A stretch of 64,000 bases of DNA from Mesorhizobium amorphae CCNWGS0123 (GTDB lineage Bacteria > Pseudomonadota > Alphaproteobacteria > Rhizobiales > Rhizobiaceae). The notes beneath the pieces were generated by a model. That model did no database searches and was not told the DNA's origin. It was given only the letters and a program-made list of their open reading frames with translations. Where the stretch lies: contig NZ_CP015318.1 of NCBI RefSeq assembly GCF_001686985.1, positions 1,114,001 to 1,178,000 on the forward strand, in the 5' to 3' direction. This document shows, piece by piece, positions 1 through 8,744 of the stretch. Position numbers and translations under genes: made by a program. How positions within the stretch are numbered: position 1 is the stretch's first letter; each line of letters opens with the position of its first letter.

Positions 1-750
1 GAAGCCCAGGCGCTGACCAAGTTCGTCGCCTACGAGAAGGATGGCGGGCTGCTCAAATATTTCGTCGACCAGAGGGAGCTTGCCGACTGGCTGGACCGCA
101 GCCGCAGCCGGCTGGCCGCCCTTGGCGACGTGCTCGATCCTGCGCTGTTCGCCCCGACGCTGACGCCGATGCGGTCGAACCAGGGTTGGTCGATGACCAT
201 CTCGCTGCCCGAGCCGGCAACCGCCATTTCCTGGCGCCTGGGCAATAGCGGTCCGTTCACCGACACCGGTTTCATGGCGATGAACGACCAGCGGACCGGC
301 AAGCCGATGCCCAATCCGAGTTTTGAGCTGCCCGACAGCACCGCGGCCACCACGATCGGCATAAAGTATCTCGATCTCCGCGGCCGCGAGACCGGCCCGT
401 TCGACATCAGCTTCGATCCCGACGCCGCCCTTCAGCAAGGCGCGAAGCAGATCCTCGACCAGTTCTGGACGTCGTGGATCGCCTTCGACGCCAGCGGCAA
501 CCATGGCCTGGTCTATTTCTCGCAGATGCTGTCCTTCCGCTGCGCCATCAAACAGGTGCATTACGGCCTGAATGGTGCTGCGCTCGACAAGGAGATCAAG
601 ATGCCGCCTTGCGACAAGAAGGACCCTTACGCCATCCCCTATGACTACCAGCCCTATTTCAAGGTCGCCGACAGCGTGAAGTCGATGTCGGTGCAGGTCA
701 CCTACACCGACGGCACCAAGTCGCCGGTGCGGGAGTACAAGCGGCAGTAG
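1..750 (+). CDS. Hypothetical protein, 5' truncated by window edge
   Basis: The reading frame is open from the first base of the window and ends at a TAG, giving about 249 visible residues; the true start lies outside. I do not recognise the family. The visible part is soluble-looking, rich in Asp, Pro and aromatic residues, with no membrane segment and only two cysteines in the C-terminal third. An internal ATG exists about 43 codons in, but the frame upstream of it has the same codon use, so I treat the gene as running off the edge. It is separated by about 120 bases from the next gene on the same strand. Confidence 0.7.
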   Translation, partial: EAQALTKFVAYEKDGGLLKYFVDQRELADWLDRSRSRLAALGDVLDPALFAPTLTPMRSNQGWSMTISLPEPATAISWRLGNSGPFTDTGFMAMNDQRTGKPMPNPSFELPDSTAATTIGIKYLDLRGRETGPFDISFDPDAALQQGAKQILDQFWTSWIAFDASGNHGLVYFSQMLSFRCAIKQVHYGLNGAALDKEIKMPPCDKKDPYAIPYDYQPYFKVADSVKSMSVQVTYTDGTKSPVREYKRQ

Positions 751-758
751 GGGCGCCT

Positions 759-781
759 ACCCTCCCCACAAGGGGAAGGGT
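759..781. terminator. GC-rich imperfect hairpin after the truncated gene
   Basis: ACCCT-CCCC, a four-base ACAA loop, then GGGG-A-AGGGT, starting nine bases after the stop codon. There is no T-run. It resembles the GC-rich intergenic hairpins found elsewhere in the window, so it may be a repeat remnant, a terminator, or both. Confidence 0.3.
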
Positions 782-870
782 GGTGAAGTGATGCAAAATG
801 CCTGCCCTCATGCTTGCACAACCGGCGCGGACCGGGCTTTGCTCACGCCGGGCAGAATCGGCAGGTGGAC

Positions 871-1977
871 ATGGACACGCTCACAATCGGCGCAAAGGGC
901 ATTTCGGTCTCGCTCGACCTCGCGGTCGGCCACCTTGCCGACATGGCGGTCGACATCGACGGCCGCCGCCTAAACCCGTTGCACCGTGCGCCCTGGGTCG
1001 GCGCGCCGCGCGAAACGCTGCCTGAAAACCTGCCCGAGGGCACGGTGCGGCTGTCGGGCGATTTCCTCTGCGCGCCGTTTTCGCGCAGCGACGTCGAGGA
1101 GGCGCCGCTGCATGGCTGGCCGGCCAACAGTGCCTGGGATGTCGTCGAAAACAGCGCCATCGCCGATGGCTGGCGCGCCACCTTCCGGCTGCGCCGCAAG
1201 GTCATGGGTGCCGCCGTCGACAAGGTCCTGACGCTGCGCGACGGCCACCCCTTCCTCTATCAGGAACATGTCTTCTCTGGCGGCGCCGGCGCCATTTCCG
1301 TCGCCCATCATCCGATGACGGCGATGCGCGACGGCGGCAGGCTGGCCTTCTCGCCCAAGCGCTTCGCCGCCACCCCCGCCGACCCGCTGGAGCCCGATCC
1401 GGCCCGCGGCCGCTTCATGCTCGCCTACCCCGCACGTTCCGCCGACCTGGCGCGGTTTCCGACCGCCGATGGCGGCACGGCGGACCTCGGCGACTATCGC
1501 AACGATCAGCTGCGCGAGGATTTCCTCACTTTGGTCGAGGCCGATCACGGCGGGCCGGGCTGGACGGCGCTCGCCCGGCACGCCGAGCAGGATCTGGTGC
1601 TGGTGCTGAAGAACCCGGCCGAACTGCCGGTCACCATGCTGTGGTTCAGCAATGGCGGGCGCGACTATGCGCCTTGGTACGGCCGCCACCGCGGCGTGCT
1701 CGGCATCGAGGACGGCCGCGCCGCGGTCGGCCATGCCGCCTCGCTCGGCGACAACTGGCTCAAGCATGAAGGTGTGGCGACAGCCTTCGCGCTTGCCGAA
1801 GGGCGCTCGGTGTCGTTCCGCCATGTCATCGGCGCCGTGCCGATGATCGGCGGCGAGCCGCCGCGCGACATCGAAACCCTGCGCGACCGGATGCGCATCC
1901 TCGCCGCCGAAGGCACGGCGAAGGAGATTGCCTTCGACGGCGACTTCCTGCGCATCGGCCGGTCCGTCCCAGCCTGA
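871..1977 (+). CDS. Aldose 1-epimerase-like (galactose mutarotase fold) protein
   Basis: A 368-residue soluble protein. The spacing of HGWP near residue 90, an HHP..A...GG..AFSP stretch in the middle, and WFSNGGR...PWYGR in the last third resembles the aldose epimerase / DUF4432 group, which bind sugars in a beta-supersandwich and use His and Glu to open the ring. I assign only the fold-level family; the substrate is unknown. The ATG was preferred over an upstream in-frame start because the upstream 19 codons are poorly supported. A sugar-kinase-like gene follows on the same strand about 90 bases on, which fits a role in sugar handling. Confidence 0.55.
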   Translation: MDTLTIGAKGISVSLDLAVGHLADMAVDIDGRRLNPLHRAPWVGAPRETLPENLPEGTVRLSGDFLCAPFSRSDVEEAPLHGWPANSAWDVVENSAIADGWRATFRLRRKVMGAAVDKVLTLRDGHPFLYQEHVFSGGAGAISVAHHPMTAMRDGGRLAFSPKRFAATPADPLEPDPARGRFMLAYPARSADLARFPTADGGTADLGDYRNDQLREDFLTLVEADHGGPGWTALARHAEQDLVLVLKNPAELPVTMLWFSNGGRDYAPWYGRHRGVLGIEDGRAAVGHAASLGDNWLKHEGVATAFALAEGRSVSFRHVIGAVPMIGGEPPRDIETLRDRMRILAAEGTAKEIAFDGDFLRIGRSVPA

Positions 1978-2068
1978 GGCGCTGGCGCCAATCCCGCGTT
2001 TGAAATTTCCACCAACTGCCGCCAAGATGCGCCGATCACCCTGCGGAACATCCAGCCAGGAATGCCTC

Positions 2069-2695
2069 ATGTCCGAAATCGCCCATCTCGCCGCCACCAT
2101 CTTCAAGCGTGCCGGAAAGGCGCCGCGCTTCATAGTCGCCATCGCCGGCCCTCCCGGCGCCGGCAAGTCGACGCTGTCGGCCTCCTTGCATGACCTGCTG
2201 CCGGAAGGGTCTTCGGAAGTCGTGCCGATGGACGGCTTCCACTATGACGACATCGTGCTCAACCAGCGCGGCCTTCGGCCAAGAAAAGGCGCGCCGGAAA
2301 CCTTCGACTTTGCCGGCTTCGAAACGCTGTTGAAGCGCATCCGCGCGGGCGAGCCCGACATTGCCATCCCGGTGTTCGACCGCAGCATGGAATTGTCGCG
2401 CGCCGCCGCGGCAATCGTCGGTGCCGGCACCAAGTTCATCCTGGTCGAGGGCAACTATCTCCTGCTCGACGAGGAGCCATGGTCGCGGTTGGCGCCGCTG
2501 TTCGATTTCACCATCTTCGTCGACGTGCCGCGCGCCGAGCTCGAACGCCGCCTGCTGGTACGCTGGCACGGGCACGGCCGCTCCGACGAAGACGCCCGCG
2601 CCTGGATCGCGTCCAACGACATGCCCAACATCGACCGCGTGCTGTCGCGGCGGCGGCCCGCCGATCTTGTCATCGGCGATCATGGCGGATTTTAG
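2069..2695 (+). CDS. Nucleoside/sugar kinase-like P-loop protein (FrcK/uridine kinase type)
   Basis: A 208-residue protein with a P-loop GPPGAGKST at residues 27-35, a PMDGFHYDD motif typical of the uridine kinase / pantothenate kinase group, a hydrophobic strand ending in EGNYLLLDE (Walker B-like), and a LERRLLVRWHGHG lid region with basic residues for phosphate binding. Rhizobial members of this group include FrcK, the kinase encoded with the fructose ABC transporter in Sinorhizobium, but no such transporter is next to this gene, so I do not give the symbol. It probably phosphorylates a small alcohol or sugar in the cytoplasm with ATP. Confidence 0.7.
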   Translation: MSEIAHLAATIFKRAGKAPRFIVAIAGPPGAGKSTLSASLHDLLPEGSSEVVPMDGFHYDDIVLNQRGLRPRKGAPETFDFAGFETLLKRIRAGEPDIAIPVFDRSMELSRAAAAIVGAGTKFILVEGNYLLLDEEPWSRLAPLFDFTIFVDVPRAELERRLLVRWHGHGRSDEDARAWIASNDMPNIDRVLSRRRPADLVIGDHGGF

Positions 2696-2772
2696 CATTG
2701 TCGGTCGGGGAACCTTAAGACTTTCCGGTCGTTATGCCCGACACGGCATTTAGCTGTATCAGGGAAAATCCG

Positions 2773-3096
2773 ATGGCAACCAGGACCAAAAAACCCGCCA
2801 AGGGCAAGTCAGTTCAACCCAGGGCAACACAGGCAAAAGCGGGTGCCGGCCCGGCAATCGCCGAGCGTTCGAAGGACGCCAAGCCTGCCTTCGGCAAGGC
2901 CGCGCCGAGGAAAGTGGTGCCGGGCGCCGCGCCGAAGGTCACCAAGGCCAGGAAGCCGGCGGCAAGCACCTCGAAGGGCGCCGTTCGCACGGCAGCCAAC
3001 GTTGCGGCCGGAGCGGTCGTCGCCACCGCGCGAAGCGTCGCGTCGCTTGCGGCCTCCGTCGTCGGCCGGGGTGGATCCAAAGCCAAGGCAAAATAG
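2773..3096 (+). CDS. Small basic Ala/Lys-rich protein (histone H1-like composition)
   Basis: 107 residues, dominated by Ala, Lys, Pro and Arg in the first two thirds (TRTKKPAKGK, KVTKARKPAA) and ending in a weakly hydrophobic Ala/Val stretch (AANVAAGAVVATARSVASLAASVVG) before a final GGSKAKAK. An AGGGA ribosome site precedes the ATG. The composition resembles bacterial histone H1-like or DNA-associated proteins, but there is no conserved domain that I recognise. The stop codon is followed by a copy of the last 15 bases of the gene. Confidence 0.6.
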   Translation: MATRTKKPAKGKSVQPRATQAKAGAGPAIAERSKDAKPAFGKAAPRKVVPGAAPKVTKARKPAASTSKGAVRTAANVAAGAVVATARSVASLAASVVGRGGSKAKAK

Positions 3097-3116
3097 GCCC
3101 GGCCAAGGCAAAATAG
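3082..3116. repeat. 15-bp direct repeat spanning the stop codon
   Basis: GCCAAGGCAAAATAG occurs at the gene end (3082-3096) and again at 3102-3116, separated by five bases. It duplicates the codons for the last residues and the TAG stop, as expected from a short slippage event. Confidence 0.85.
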
Positions 3117-3142
3117 CAGTTGTTCCACCTTCGCGGTGGCTT

Positions 3143-3847
3143 TCAGGCGCGTGCGGGAATGGTCAGGCCTTTTTGCACCGCAGGCCGCGCAAGGCCGCGC
3201 TCCAGCCATGCCGCGACGATCGGGAAATCGTCGAAGCCTACCAGGTCGCGCGCCTCATAAAAGCCGATCAGATTGCGCACCCAGCCGAGCATCGAGATGT
3301 CGGCGATGGTGTAGTCGTCGTCCATGATCCATGTCCGACCCTTGAGCCTGGTTTCAAGCACGCCGATCAGCCGCCGCGATTCGTCGCGGTAGCGCTCCAG
3401 CGGCCGCTTGTCGGCGATCTCGCGCCCGGCGAATTTGTTGAAAAAGCCGACCTGTCCGAAGATCGGCCCGATCGAAGCCATCTGGAAGAACACCCACTGG
3501 ATCGTCTCGTAGCGCCGGATCGGGTCGGCAGGGATCAGCTTGCCGGTCTTGTCGGTGAGATAGAGCAGGATGGCGCCGGATTCGAACAGGCCGATCGGTT
3601 GGCCGCCGGGACCGTTCGGGTCGATCATCGCCGGAATCTTGCCGTTCGGGTTCAGTGACAGGAATTCCGGCGTCCAGCTCTCGTTCTTGCCGATGTTGAC
3701 CGCGTGCGCCTCGTAGGGCAGGCCGAGTTCCTCCAGCGCGATCGAGATTTTCACGCCGTTGGGTGTTGTCGCGGAATAGAGCTGGAGGCGGTCTGGATGC
3801 TTGGCCGGCCAGCGCTCGGTGATCGGAAAGGCGGACAGGTCGGTCAT
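3143..3847 (-). CDS. Glutathione S-transferase, YfcG/YghU-like
   Basis: 234 residues with an N-terminal thioredoxin-like GST domain and an all-helical C-terminal domain. The TPNGVKISIALEELGLPYE segment is the signature of the nu-class/Ure2p-like GSTs, where the Thr-Asn pair contacts glutathione disulfide instead of a Tyr or Ser nucleophile; NPNGKIPAMID and the FESGAILLYL glutathione gamma-glutamyl site follow. The family usually has disulfide-bond reductase activity. A GGAG ribosome site lies upstream of the ATG. It is the last gene of the minus-strand group that starts with the acyl carrier protein, but the 115-base gap suggests independent expression. Confidence 0.85.
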   Translation of the reverse strand: MTDLSAFPITERWPAKHPDRLQLYSATTPNGVKISIALEELGLPYEAHAVNIGKNESWTPEFLSLNPNGKIPAMIDPNGPGGQPIGLFESGAILLYLTDKTGKLIPADPIRRYETIQWVFFQMASIGPIFGQVGFFNKFAGREIADKRPLERYRDESRRLIGVLETRLKGRTWIMDDDYTIADISMLGWVRNLIGFYEARDLVGFDDFPIVAAWLERGLARPAVQKGLTIPARA

Positions 3848-3962
3848 GGAAGGCTCCGGGATCGGAAGCGGCGCAAGGCGGCGGGTCGCAAAGAATTAGG
3901 AGCAGGCCCGGCCCCGATCAATATGGCCGGCAAAAGTTGCGGCCAAATGGTGCAGAACGGCC

Positions 3963-5171
3963 TCAGACCGCCTTGAAGGCCAGCACCGCATTGGTGCCGC
4001 CAAAGGCAAAGCCGTTGCTGATCGCGACGCGCACCTTGCGCTCGCGCGCCACGTTCGGCGTCACGTCGAGATCGCAATCGGGGTCTGGCTCGCGGAAATT
4101 CGCCGTCGGCGGCACGATGCCCTCGCGGATCGCCATGACGCAGGCGATCATCTCCAGGCCGCCCGAGGCGCCAAGGCAGTGCGCATGCATCGACTTGGTA
4201 GAGGAGATGGAGAGCGAATGCGCGTGCTCGCCGAAAACGCGCTTGATCGCCGCCGTCTCGATCTGGTCGTTGGCCTTGGTGCCGGTGCCGTGCGCGTTGA
4301 GGTAGTCGACATCCTCCGGATTGAGCCCGGCGTCCGCCAGGCAGAAGCGCATCGCCGCTTCCGGCCCTTCGATGGTCGGCGCGACGATGTCGGATGCGTC
4401 GGCGGACAGGCCCGTGCCGGCGATCTCGGCCAGGATGGTGGCGCCGCGCGCCACGGCGTGGTCGTAGCTTTCCAGCACCGCCATGCCGGCACCTTCGCCG
4501 AGGATCAGGCCCTGGCGATCGGCCGAGAACGGTCGGCATGTGTCAGGCGACAGAACGCGCAGCGCCTCCCAGCCCTTCAGCACGCCCCACACCAGCGGCG
4601 CGTCGGTGCCGCCGGCGACCATGACGTCGGCGCGGCCGAGCCGGATCTGGTCGACCGCCGAGGCGATCGCGTGGTTGGCCGAAGAGCAGGCCGAGGTGAC
4701 GCCAAACACCGGCCCGCGCAAGCCGAGATGCATGCTGACCTGGCCGGAGGCTGCGCCCGGCATGACTTTCGGCACCGTGAAGATGCCGGCGCGGTTCTTC
4801 TTCTCGATCAGGATCGCGCGATAGTTTTCCTCGACCGCCTCAAACCCGCAGACCCCGACGCCGACGATGGTGCCCATGCGGTAGGTGTTGTCCGCATGCG
4901 CGGTCAATCCGGAGTGCTGCATGGCTTCGCGCGCGGCAATCACCGCCAGCAGGCTGAACCGGTCCATCGATACCAATTGCTTGCGGTCGATGCCGTGCTC
5001 GGGCAGCGCCTTGATTTCGCAGCCGATCTTGACCTTCAAATCATGCAGCAGCGGATTGTCGATCGGACCGATCGCCGAGCGGCCGGCGCGCATCTCGCTC
5101 CAGATTGCCGATGCATCGGTGCCGAGCCCGCAGAGCCCGCCGATGCCGGTAATGACGACGCGCTTCAGCAT
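3963..5171 (-). CDS. NodE/FabF-like beta-ketoacyl-ACP synthase II
   Basis: 402 residues with a full thiolase-fold ketosynthase. The catalytic triad is intact: Cys162 in [10 protein letters not shown], His294 in NAHGTGTKA, and His331 in [12 protein letters not shown]. It should condense malonyl-ACP with an acyl primer in the cytoplasm. It starts four bases after the stop of the NodF-like acyl carrier protein gene, the same arrangement as nodF-nodE, so I infer that the two form a dedicated acyl-chain elongation pair. No nod box or other nodulation gene is visible nearby, so a housekeeping or envelope-lipid role is more likely than Nod factor synthesis. Confidence 0.85.
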   Translation of the reverse strand: MLKRVVITGIGGLCGLGTDASAIWSEMRAGRSAIGPIDNPLLHDLKVKIGCEIKALPEHGIDRKQLVSMDRFSLLAVIAAREAMQHSGLTAHADNTYRMGTIVGVGVCGFEAVEENYRAILIEKKNRAGIFTVPKVMPGAASGQVSMHLGLRGPVFGVTSACSSANHAIASAVDQIRLGRADVMVAGGTDAPLVWGVLKGWEALRVLSPDTCRPFSADRQGLILGEGAGMAVLESYDHAVARGATILAEIAGTGLSADASDIVAPTIEGPEAAMRFCLADAGLNPEDVDYLNAHGTGTKANDQIETAAIKRVFGEHAHSLSISSTKSMHAHCLGASGGLEMIACVMAIREGIVPPTANFREPDPDCDLDVTPNVARERKVRVAISNGFAFGGTNAVLAFKAV

Positions 5172-5175
5172 TCGG

Positions 5176-5430
5176 TCAGGCTTTTTTCGCGATCAGCGCG
5201 CGAACAGCCTCGACCATGTCGCCGACATTCTTCAAATTGCTCCAGGCATCGACCGTGTTCATCTCGATCTCGATGCCATACTGTTCTTCGAGATCGAAGA
5301 TGATCTCCGTCAGTTCCAGCGAATGGATGCCCAGCGACGTCAATTCGGTATTGGTGTTGATCTCTTCGCCGCCAGGCTCGGCGTGAGCCTTGATCTTCTC
5401 GATGATGTCCGTTGCCAGCTGGTCAGCCAT
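5176..5430 (-). CDS. NodF-like acyl carrier protein with HSL attachment motif
   Basis: 84 residues, the length of a free type II acyl carrier protein. The phosphopantetheine site is GIHSLEL (Ser37), so the usual Asp of the DSL motif is His36. The C-terminal half ([18 protein letters not shown] followed by RALIAKK) closely resembles NodF from what I know of that family, more than AcpP or AcpXL. A GGGGAAG ribosome site precedes the ATG and the ketosynthase gene follows directly. The pair likely makes or transfers a special acyl chain; the product cannot be read from the sequence. Confidence 0.85.
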   Translation of the reverse strand: MADQLATDIIEKIKAHAEPGGEEINTNTELTSLGIHSLELTEIIFDLEEQYGIEIEMNTVDAWSNLKNVGDMVEAVRALIAKKA

Positions 5431-5558
5431 TCGGTTTCTTCCCCAACTTTGTCGTTTCCCGACGCCGACTGATCAGCGCCCCTTTATCCCCGGATGCACA
5501 CCGTCGTCGTCGCCCTATACCCCGCCAGGCGCTGCGTGACCGTTCCAAGGTGGCTCCC

Positions 5559-5587
5559 TCTATAGAAACCGAAACGTTGTGAGGCAA
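5559..5587 (-). promoter_or_regulatory. Candidate sigma70 promoter for the ACP-ketosynthase pair
   Basis: On the minus strand TTGCCT (5582-5587) and TATAGA (5559-5564) are separated by 17 bases and point toward the acyl carrier protein gene, leaving a leader of roughly 120 bases. No equally good site was seen for ureD on the other strand. Confidence 0.4.
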
Positions 5588-5639
5588 CAAGCTATATATC
5601 GACAAAGCCACGGGAGTGCTTAACGTTGGTCGTGTGGAC

Positions 5640-6476
5640 ATGATGGAAACTATCTCGACTTCGGCTCCCGCGGCCCAGCGTGTTGCGGGGCGAGCCAGGC
5701 TTTTCTGCGGCAGGAGCGATGGTCGCACGCGCCTTCGGCGTCTCTATCAGGACGGCTCGGCCAAGATCCGCATGCCGGCCGTCTCGGCCGATCCGCTCGA
5801 AGCCGTGCTGATCAACACCGCCGGCGGACTGACCGGTGGCGACCGTCTCGACTGGGAGGTGGATGTCGGCGCCGGTGCCTCGGCCTCGATCACCACCCAG
5901 GCCTGCGAAAAAATCTATCGCGCGGCATCGGATCGCGCCGAAGTGCGGGTGAGGCTGACCGTGGGCACTGGGGGCCGCATCGCCTGGCTGCCGCAGGAAA
6001 CCATCGTCTTCGATCGGGCAGCCTTCGCCCGCACGCTCGATGTCGAGCTTGCCGCCGATGCCGAGGCGCTGCTGCTCGAGGCCACCGTCTTCGGCCGCCT
6101 GGCGATGGGCGAGCGCACGACGCATGGCGGTTTTCACGACCGCTGGCGCGTCCGCCAGGACGGCGCGCTCGTCCACGCCGAGGATTTCCGTATCGGACCG
6201 GATATTGCCGCCAGCCTTGGCCGTGAGGCCGTCGCCGGCGGCGCCGCCGCGATGACGACGGTGCTGTTGGTCTCGCCGCGCGTCGAGGCGTTTCTCGACC
6301 CGGTTCGCGCAATCATCGGCGGCGAGGGCGACGCCAGTGCCTGGAGCGTGAAAAAATCTGGCAAGCTTCTTGCGAGGCTGTTTGCCGAGGACGGCTACCA
6401 GCTCCGCAAGCGGCTGGTTCCGCTTGTCGAATTGCTCAACGGGCGGGCGGGCCTGCCCAAATTATGGTCACTCTGA
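5640..6476 (+). CDS. ureD: Urease accessory protein UreD
   Basis: 278 residues. UreD scaffolds the apo-urease with UreF and UreG during nickel insertion. The family features are present: RMPAVSADPLEAVLINTAGGLTGGD near residue 50, TTQACEKIYRA, a WLPQETIVFD segment and FGR-AMGE. Two adjacent ATGs (5640, 5643) compete for the start; an upstream GTG is less likely because it adds residues outside the family. It is the first urease gene, followed 36 bases later by ureA. Confidence 0.95.
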   Translation: MMETISTSAPAAQRVAGRARLFCGRSDGRTRLRRLYQDGSAKIRMPAVSADPLEAVLINTAGGLTGGDRLDWEVDVGAGASASITTQACEKIYRAASDRAEVRVRLTVGTGGRIAWLPQETIVFDRAAFARTLDVELAADAEALLLEATVFGRLAMGERTTHGGFHDRWRVRQDGALVHAEDFRIGPDIAASLGREAVAGGAAAMTTVLLVSPRVEAFLDPVRAIIGGEGDASAWSVKKSGKLLARLFAEDGYQLRKRLVPLVELLNGRAGLPKLWSL

Positions 6477-6512
6477 TTCTGCCACTTTGATTCTACCTCT
6501 TTAGGAAAACGC

Positions 6513-6815
6513 ATGAACCTGACGCCGAGGGAAAAGGACAAGCTGCTCATCGCCATGGCGGCGATCGTGGCGCGCAAGCGGCTCGAGCGCGGCGTCAAGC
6601 TCAACCATCCGGAGGCGATTGCGCTGATCACCGATTTCGTCGTCGAGGGTGCTCGCGACGGCCGTGCGGTCGCCGAACTGATGGAGGCCGGCGCCCATGT
6701 CGTCACCCGCGCGCAGGTGATGGACGGCATCGCCGAGATGATCCACGACGTCCAGGTCGAGGCGACGTTTCCCGACGGCACCAAGCTGGTGACCGTGCAC
6801 GAACCGATACGGTGA
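6513..6815 (+). CDS. ureA: Urease gamma subunit UreA
   Basis: 100 residues, the normal length of the separate gamma subunit. It shows the family N-terminus ([13 protein letters not shown]), [10 protein letters not shown] near residue 38, and the C-terminal [17 protein letters not shown]. The gamma, beta and alpha subunits assemble as (ABC)3 in the cytoplasm and hydrolyse urea to ammonia and carbamate. An AGGAAA ribosome site precedes the ATG. A DUF1272 gene follows after 10 bases, so ureA is not directly followed by ureB as in most operons. Confidence 0.97.
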   Translation: MNLTPREKDKLLIAMAAIVARKRLERGVKLNHPEAIALITDFVVEGARDGRAVAELMEAGAHVVTRAQVMDGIAEMIHDVQVEATFPDGTKLVTVHEPIR

Positions 6816-6825
6816 GGAGAAAAAC

Positions 6826-7080
6826 ATGCTCGAGCTGCGCCCAAACTGCGAATGCTGCGACAAGGATCTGCCGCCGGAGGCGACGGATGCGCTGATCTGC
6901 ACCTTCGAATGCACCTTCTGCGCCGATTGCGCGGAAAACGTGCTTGGCGGTGTCTGCCCGAACTGCGGCGGCAATTTTTCGGCGCGGCCGATCCGCCCGG
7001 CAGCGAAGCTGGAGAAATATCCCGCTTCGACCAGGCGCGTGCTCAAGGCCGAGGGCTGCGGCTCCCGCAAGGCCGCGTGA
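6826..7080 (+). CDS. DUF1272 zinc-ribbon-like protein
   Basis: 84 residues with a cysteine array CECCDKDL, CTFECTFCADCAENV and CPNCGGNF in the first 50 residues, the pattern of the DUF1272 family, which presumably binds zinc or another metal through paired CxxC motifs. The rest is a basic tail. It begins 10 bases after ureA with its own GAGGAGA ribosome site, so it is surely co-transcribed with urease. A link to metal handling during urease maturation is an inference from position only. Confidence 0.85.
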   Translation: MLELRPNCECCDKDLPPEATDALICTFECTFCADCAENVLGGVCPNCGGNFSARPIRPAAKLEKYPASTRRVLKAEGCGSRKAA

Positions 7081-7115
7081 CCGGCACGAACCCTGTCAGC
7101 AGAGAAGGCATTTCG

Positions 7116-7709
7116 ATGATATCAGCTCCGATGAAACGAACCACGCTCGCGGCGATCCTGCTGCTCGCCGCCGCCATGCCCGCCTACGCTCATGTCGGCG
7201 TCGGCACCACCTCGTCCTTCGCGGCCGGCTTCATGCATCCGCTGTCGGGCATCGACCACATGACGGTGATGATCGCGGTCGGGCTTTGGGCGGCGCTCAA
7301 GGGTGGCAAGGCGATCTGGGCCTGGCCGCTCGCCTTTGTCGGCGTCATGCTGGTCGGCGGCGCCCTCGGCATGCTGCAAATGCCGCTGCCCTTTGTCGAA
7401 CCGGGCATCCTCGCTTCCGTCGTGGCCTTGGGCCTGCTGGTGGCGCTGGCGGTCGATCTGCCTGTCTCGGCGGGGGTTGCCATTATCGGCCTGTTCGCGC
7501 TGTTTCATGGTCACGCCCATGGCGCTGAGGTGCCCGAAAATGCCGGCGGGCTGGAGTACATGGCCGGCTTTGCCGCGGCCACCGTGCTGCTCCATGCGAC
7601 CGGCATTGCGGCTGGTCTGGGCCTTGGCATGCGCTTCCGCGGCCTTGCCCGTGCGGCCGGCGCCGCCTGCGCGGCGATTGGCGTCGGCCTCGTCTTCGGC
7701 GTGCTGTGA
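7116..7709 (+). CDS. HupE/UreJ-family membrane protein, probable nickel permease
   Basis: 197 residues with a cleavable signal peptide (basic start, [14 protein letters not shown] then HVGVG) and about six membrane segments. The [20 protein letters not shown] motif (HPxxGxDH) is the nickel or cobalt binding signature of the HupE/UreJ family, and HGHAHGAE is a second His-rich loop. UreJ proteins import nickel for urease. The start is fixed by an AGAGAAGG ribosome site eight bases ahead. It lies between ureA and ureB in the same operon, which strongly suggests nickel supply. Confidence 0.9.
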   Translation: MISAPMKRTTLAAILLLAAAMPAYAHVGVGTTSSFAAGFMHPLSGIDHMTVMIAVGLWAALKGGKAIWAWPLAFVGVMLVGGALGMLQMPLPFVEPGILASVVALGLLVALAVDLPVSAGVAIIGLFALFHGHAHGAEVPENAGGLEYMAGFAAATVLLHATGIAAGLGLGMRFRGLARAAGAACAAIGVGLVFGVL

Positions 7710-7719
7710 GGCGCGCCAG

Positions 7720-8025
7720 ATGATCCCGGGCGAAATCATCACCGCGAGCGGCGAGATCGAACTGAACAAGGGCCTGCCGACCGTGACGCTGAAAGTGGCC
7801 AACAGCGGCGACCGGCCGATCCAGGTCGGCAGCCACTACCACTTCTTCGAGACCAATGAGGGGTTGAAATTCGATCGTGCCAGGGCGCGCGGCATGCGCC
7901 TGGATATCGCCGCCGGCACGGCGATGCGCTTCGAGCCGGGCCAGGAGCGCGACGTCACGCTGGTTCCGCTCGGCGGCAAGCGCGAGGTCTACGGCTTCCA
8001 GCAGAAGGTGATGGGCAAGCTGTGA
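7720..8025 (+). CDS. ureB: Urease beta subunit UreB
   Basis: 101 residues, with the family start [16 protein letters not shown], the [12 protein letters not shown] core and a C-terminal [16 protein letters not shown]. It is a separate beta subunit as in most bacteria, starting 10 bases after the HupE/UreJ gene. It is the last gene of the first urease transcription unit; ureC lies about 1.3 kb further on beyond two genes on the other strand. Confidence 0.97.
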   Translation: MIPGEIITASGEIELNKGLPTVTLKVANSGDRPIQVGSHYHFFETNEGLKFDRARARGMRLDIAAGTAMRFEPGQERDVTLVPLGGKREVYGFQQKVMGKL

Positions 8026-8037
8026 GATCGATTGCCG

Positions 8038-8086
8038 ATGCATGTCGCCCAAAAGTGCCGAGTGGTTTTGGGGCAACGACATGCAT
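8038..8086. repeat. Palindromic intergenic repeat, copy 1
   Basis: The outer arms ATGCATGTCG (8038-8047) and CGACATGCAT (8077-8086) are perfectly complementary, as are inner CCCAAAA (8048-8054) and TTTTGGG (8066-8072). A second copy lies at 38013-38060. It sits between ureB and a convergent gene and could also serve as a bidirectional terminator. Confidence 0.85.
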
Positions 8087-8108
8087 GGAAACAAGCAGCG
8101 CTTTCGGC

Positions 8109-8597
8109 TCAGCCCGACGGCTTGGCCGCCGCATAGATGACGACTTTCCCCGGATCGTCGAACTCGACGGCGAGAACGTCCTCGGCGGCCACGCGCCTGG
8201 AATCGATGGCATTGAACAGCAGCGCGTTCGCCTCGATCTCCTTGCGCAGTTCCGCGATATCGTCCTGATGCTGCTTGATCTTGGTCTCGATCGCCGGCGG
8301 CGGGCCGCCTTCGCTGCGCGCCGCGTCGGTCAGGAATACGATATCGACCTTGTCGAGCTTGGACGTCTTGCGCACGGTGCCGATGTTTTCCCGCGTCCGG
8401 TCGATCGCGCTGCTGACCTTCCCGGCTTCAGTGCTTGTCCTGGTCTCTTGCTGCTTGACCTCCGAGCCGATGATGCGGTCGACGGTCTCGGTGCTTCCAA
8501 GCCCTTGCGCGTTGAGCTCGGTGTGGGAGCCGGCCGCAGCGAGAAGCGCCAGCGCGGCCGTCGCTTGCAGCCATCTTGTGGTGGGGGTGATCGCCAT
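8109..8597 (-). CDS. Exported hypothetical protein with signal peptide
   Basis: 162 residues. The N-terminus (MAITPTTRWLQATAALALLAAAGSHTELNAQ) is a Sec-type signal peptide ending near AQ, so the mature protein is periplasmic. The middle is predicted helical (KIKQHQDDIAELRKEIEANALLFNAI looks like a short coiled coil), followed by RRVAAEDVLAVEFDDPGKVVIYAA. I do not recognise the family. The start was chosen by the GGAG site and the signal peptide. It lies opposite to the urease genes together with another small exported protein. Confidence 0.7.
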   Translation of the reverse strand: MAITPTTRWLQATAALALLAAAGSHTELNAQGLGSTETVDRIIGSEVKQQETRTSTEAGKVSSAIDRTRENIGTVRKTSKLDKVDIVFLTDAARSEGGPPPAIETKIKQHQDDIAELRKEIEANALLFNAIDSRRVAAEDVLAVEFDDPGKVVIYAAAKPSG

Positions 8598-8692
8598 CGC
8601 TCGCTCCAGACGGAACTCTTTTCGGGACGCGGTTCTGCGCGAAAAGATAGAAACGAATCCCGCCCGGCGAAGGTTCCCTTGCTGATGTGGCC

Positions 8693-8715
8693 GGCGGGCC
8701 GGGTGCCGGCCCGCC
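8693..8715 (-). terminator. Strong hairpin downstream of the small exported protein
   Basis: GGCGGGCCGG, loop GTG, CCGGCCCGCC: a perfect 10-bp GC stem 30 bases after the stop of the minus-strand gene at 8745. There is no clear U-run, so rho-independent termination is only likely, not certain. Confidence 0.4.
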
Positions 8716-8744
8716 GCAGCCACGCGTCAGCTCGCTTTCCCGGA

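Noticed and set aside
3963..5430. Reading the ACP-ketosynthase pair as true nodulation genes nodFE
   Set aside because: No nod box, nodD, nodABC or other symbiosis gene is visible, and the HSL motif differs from NodF; kept as NodF/NodE-like only.
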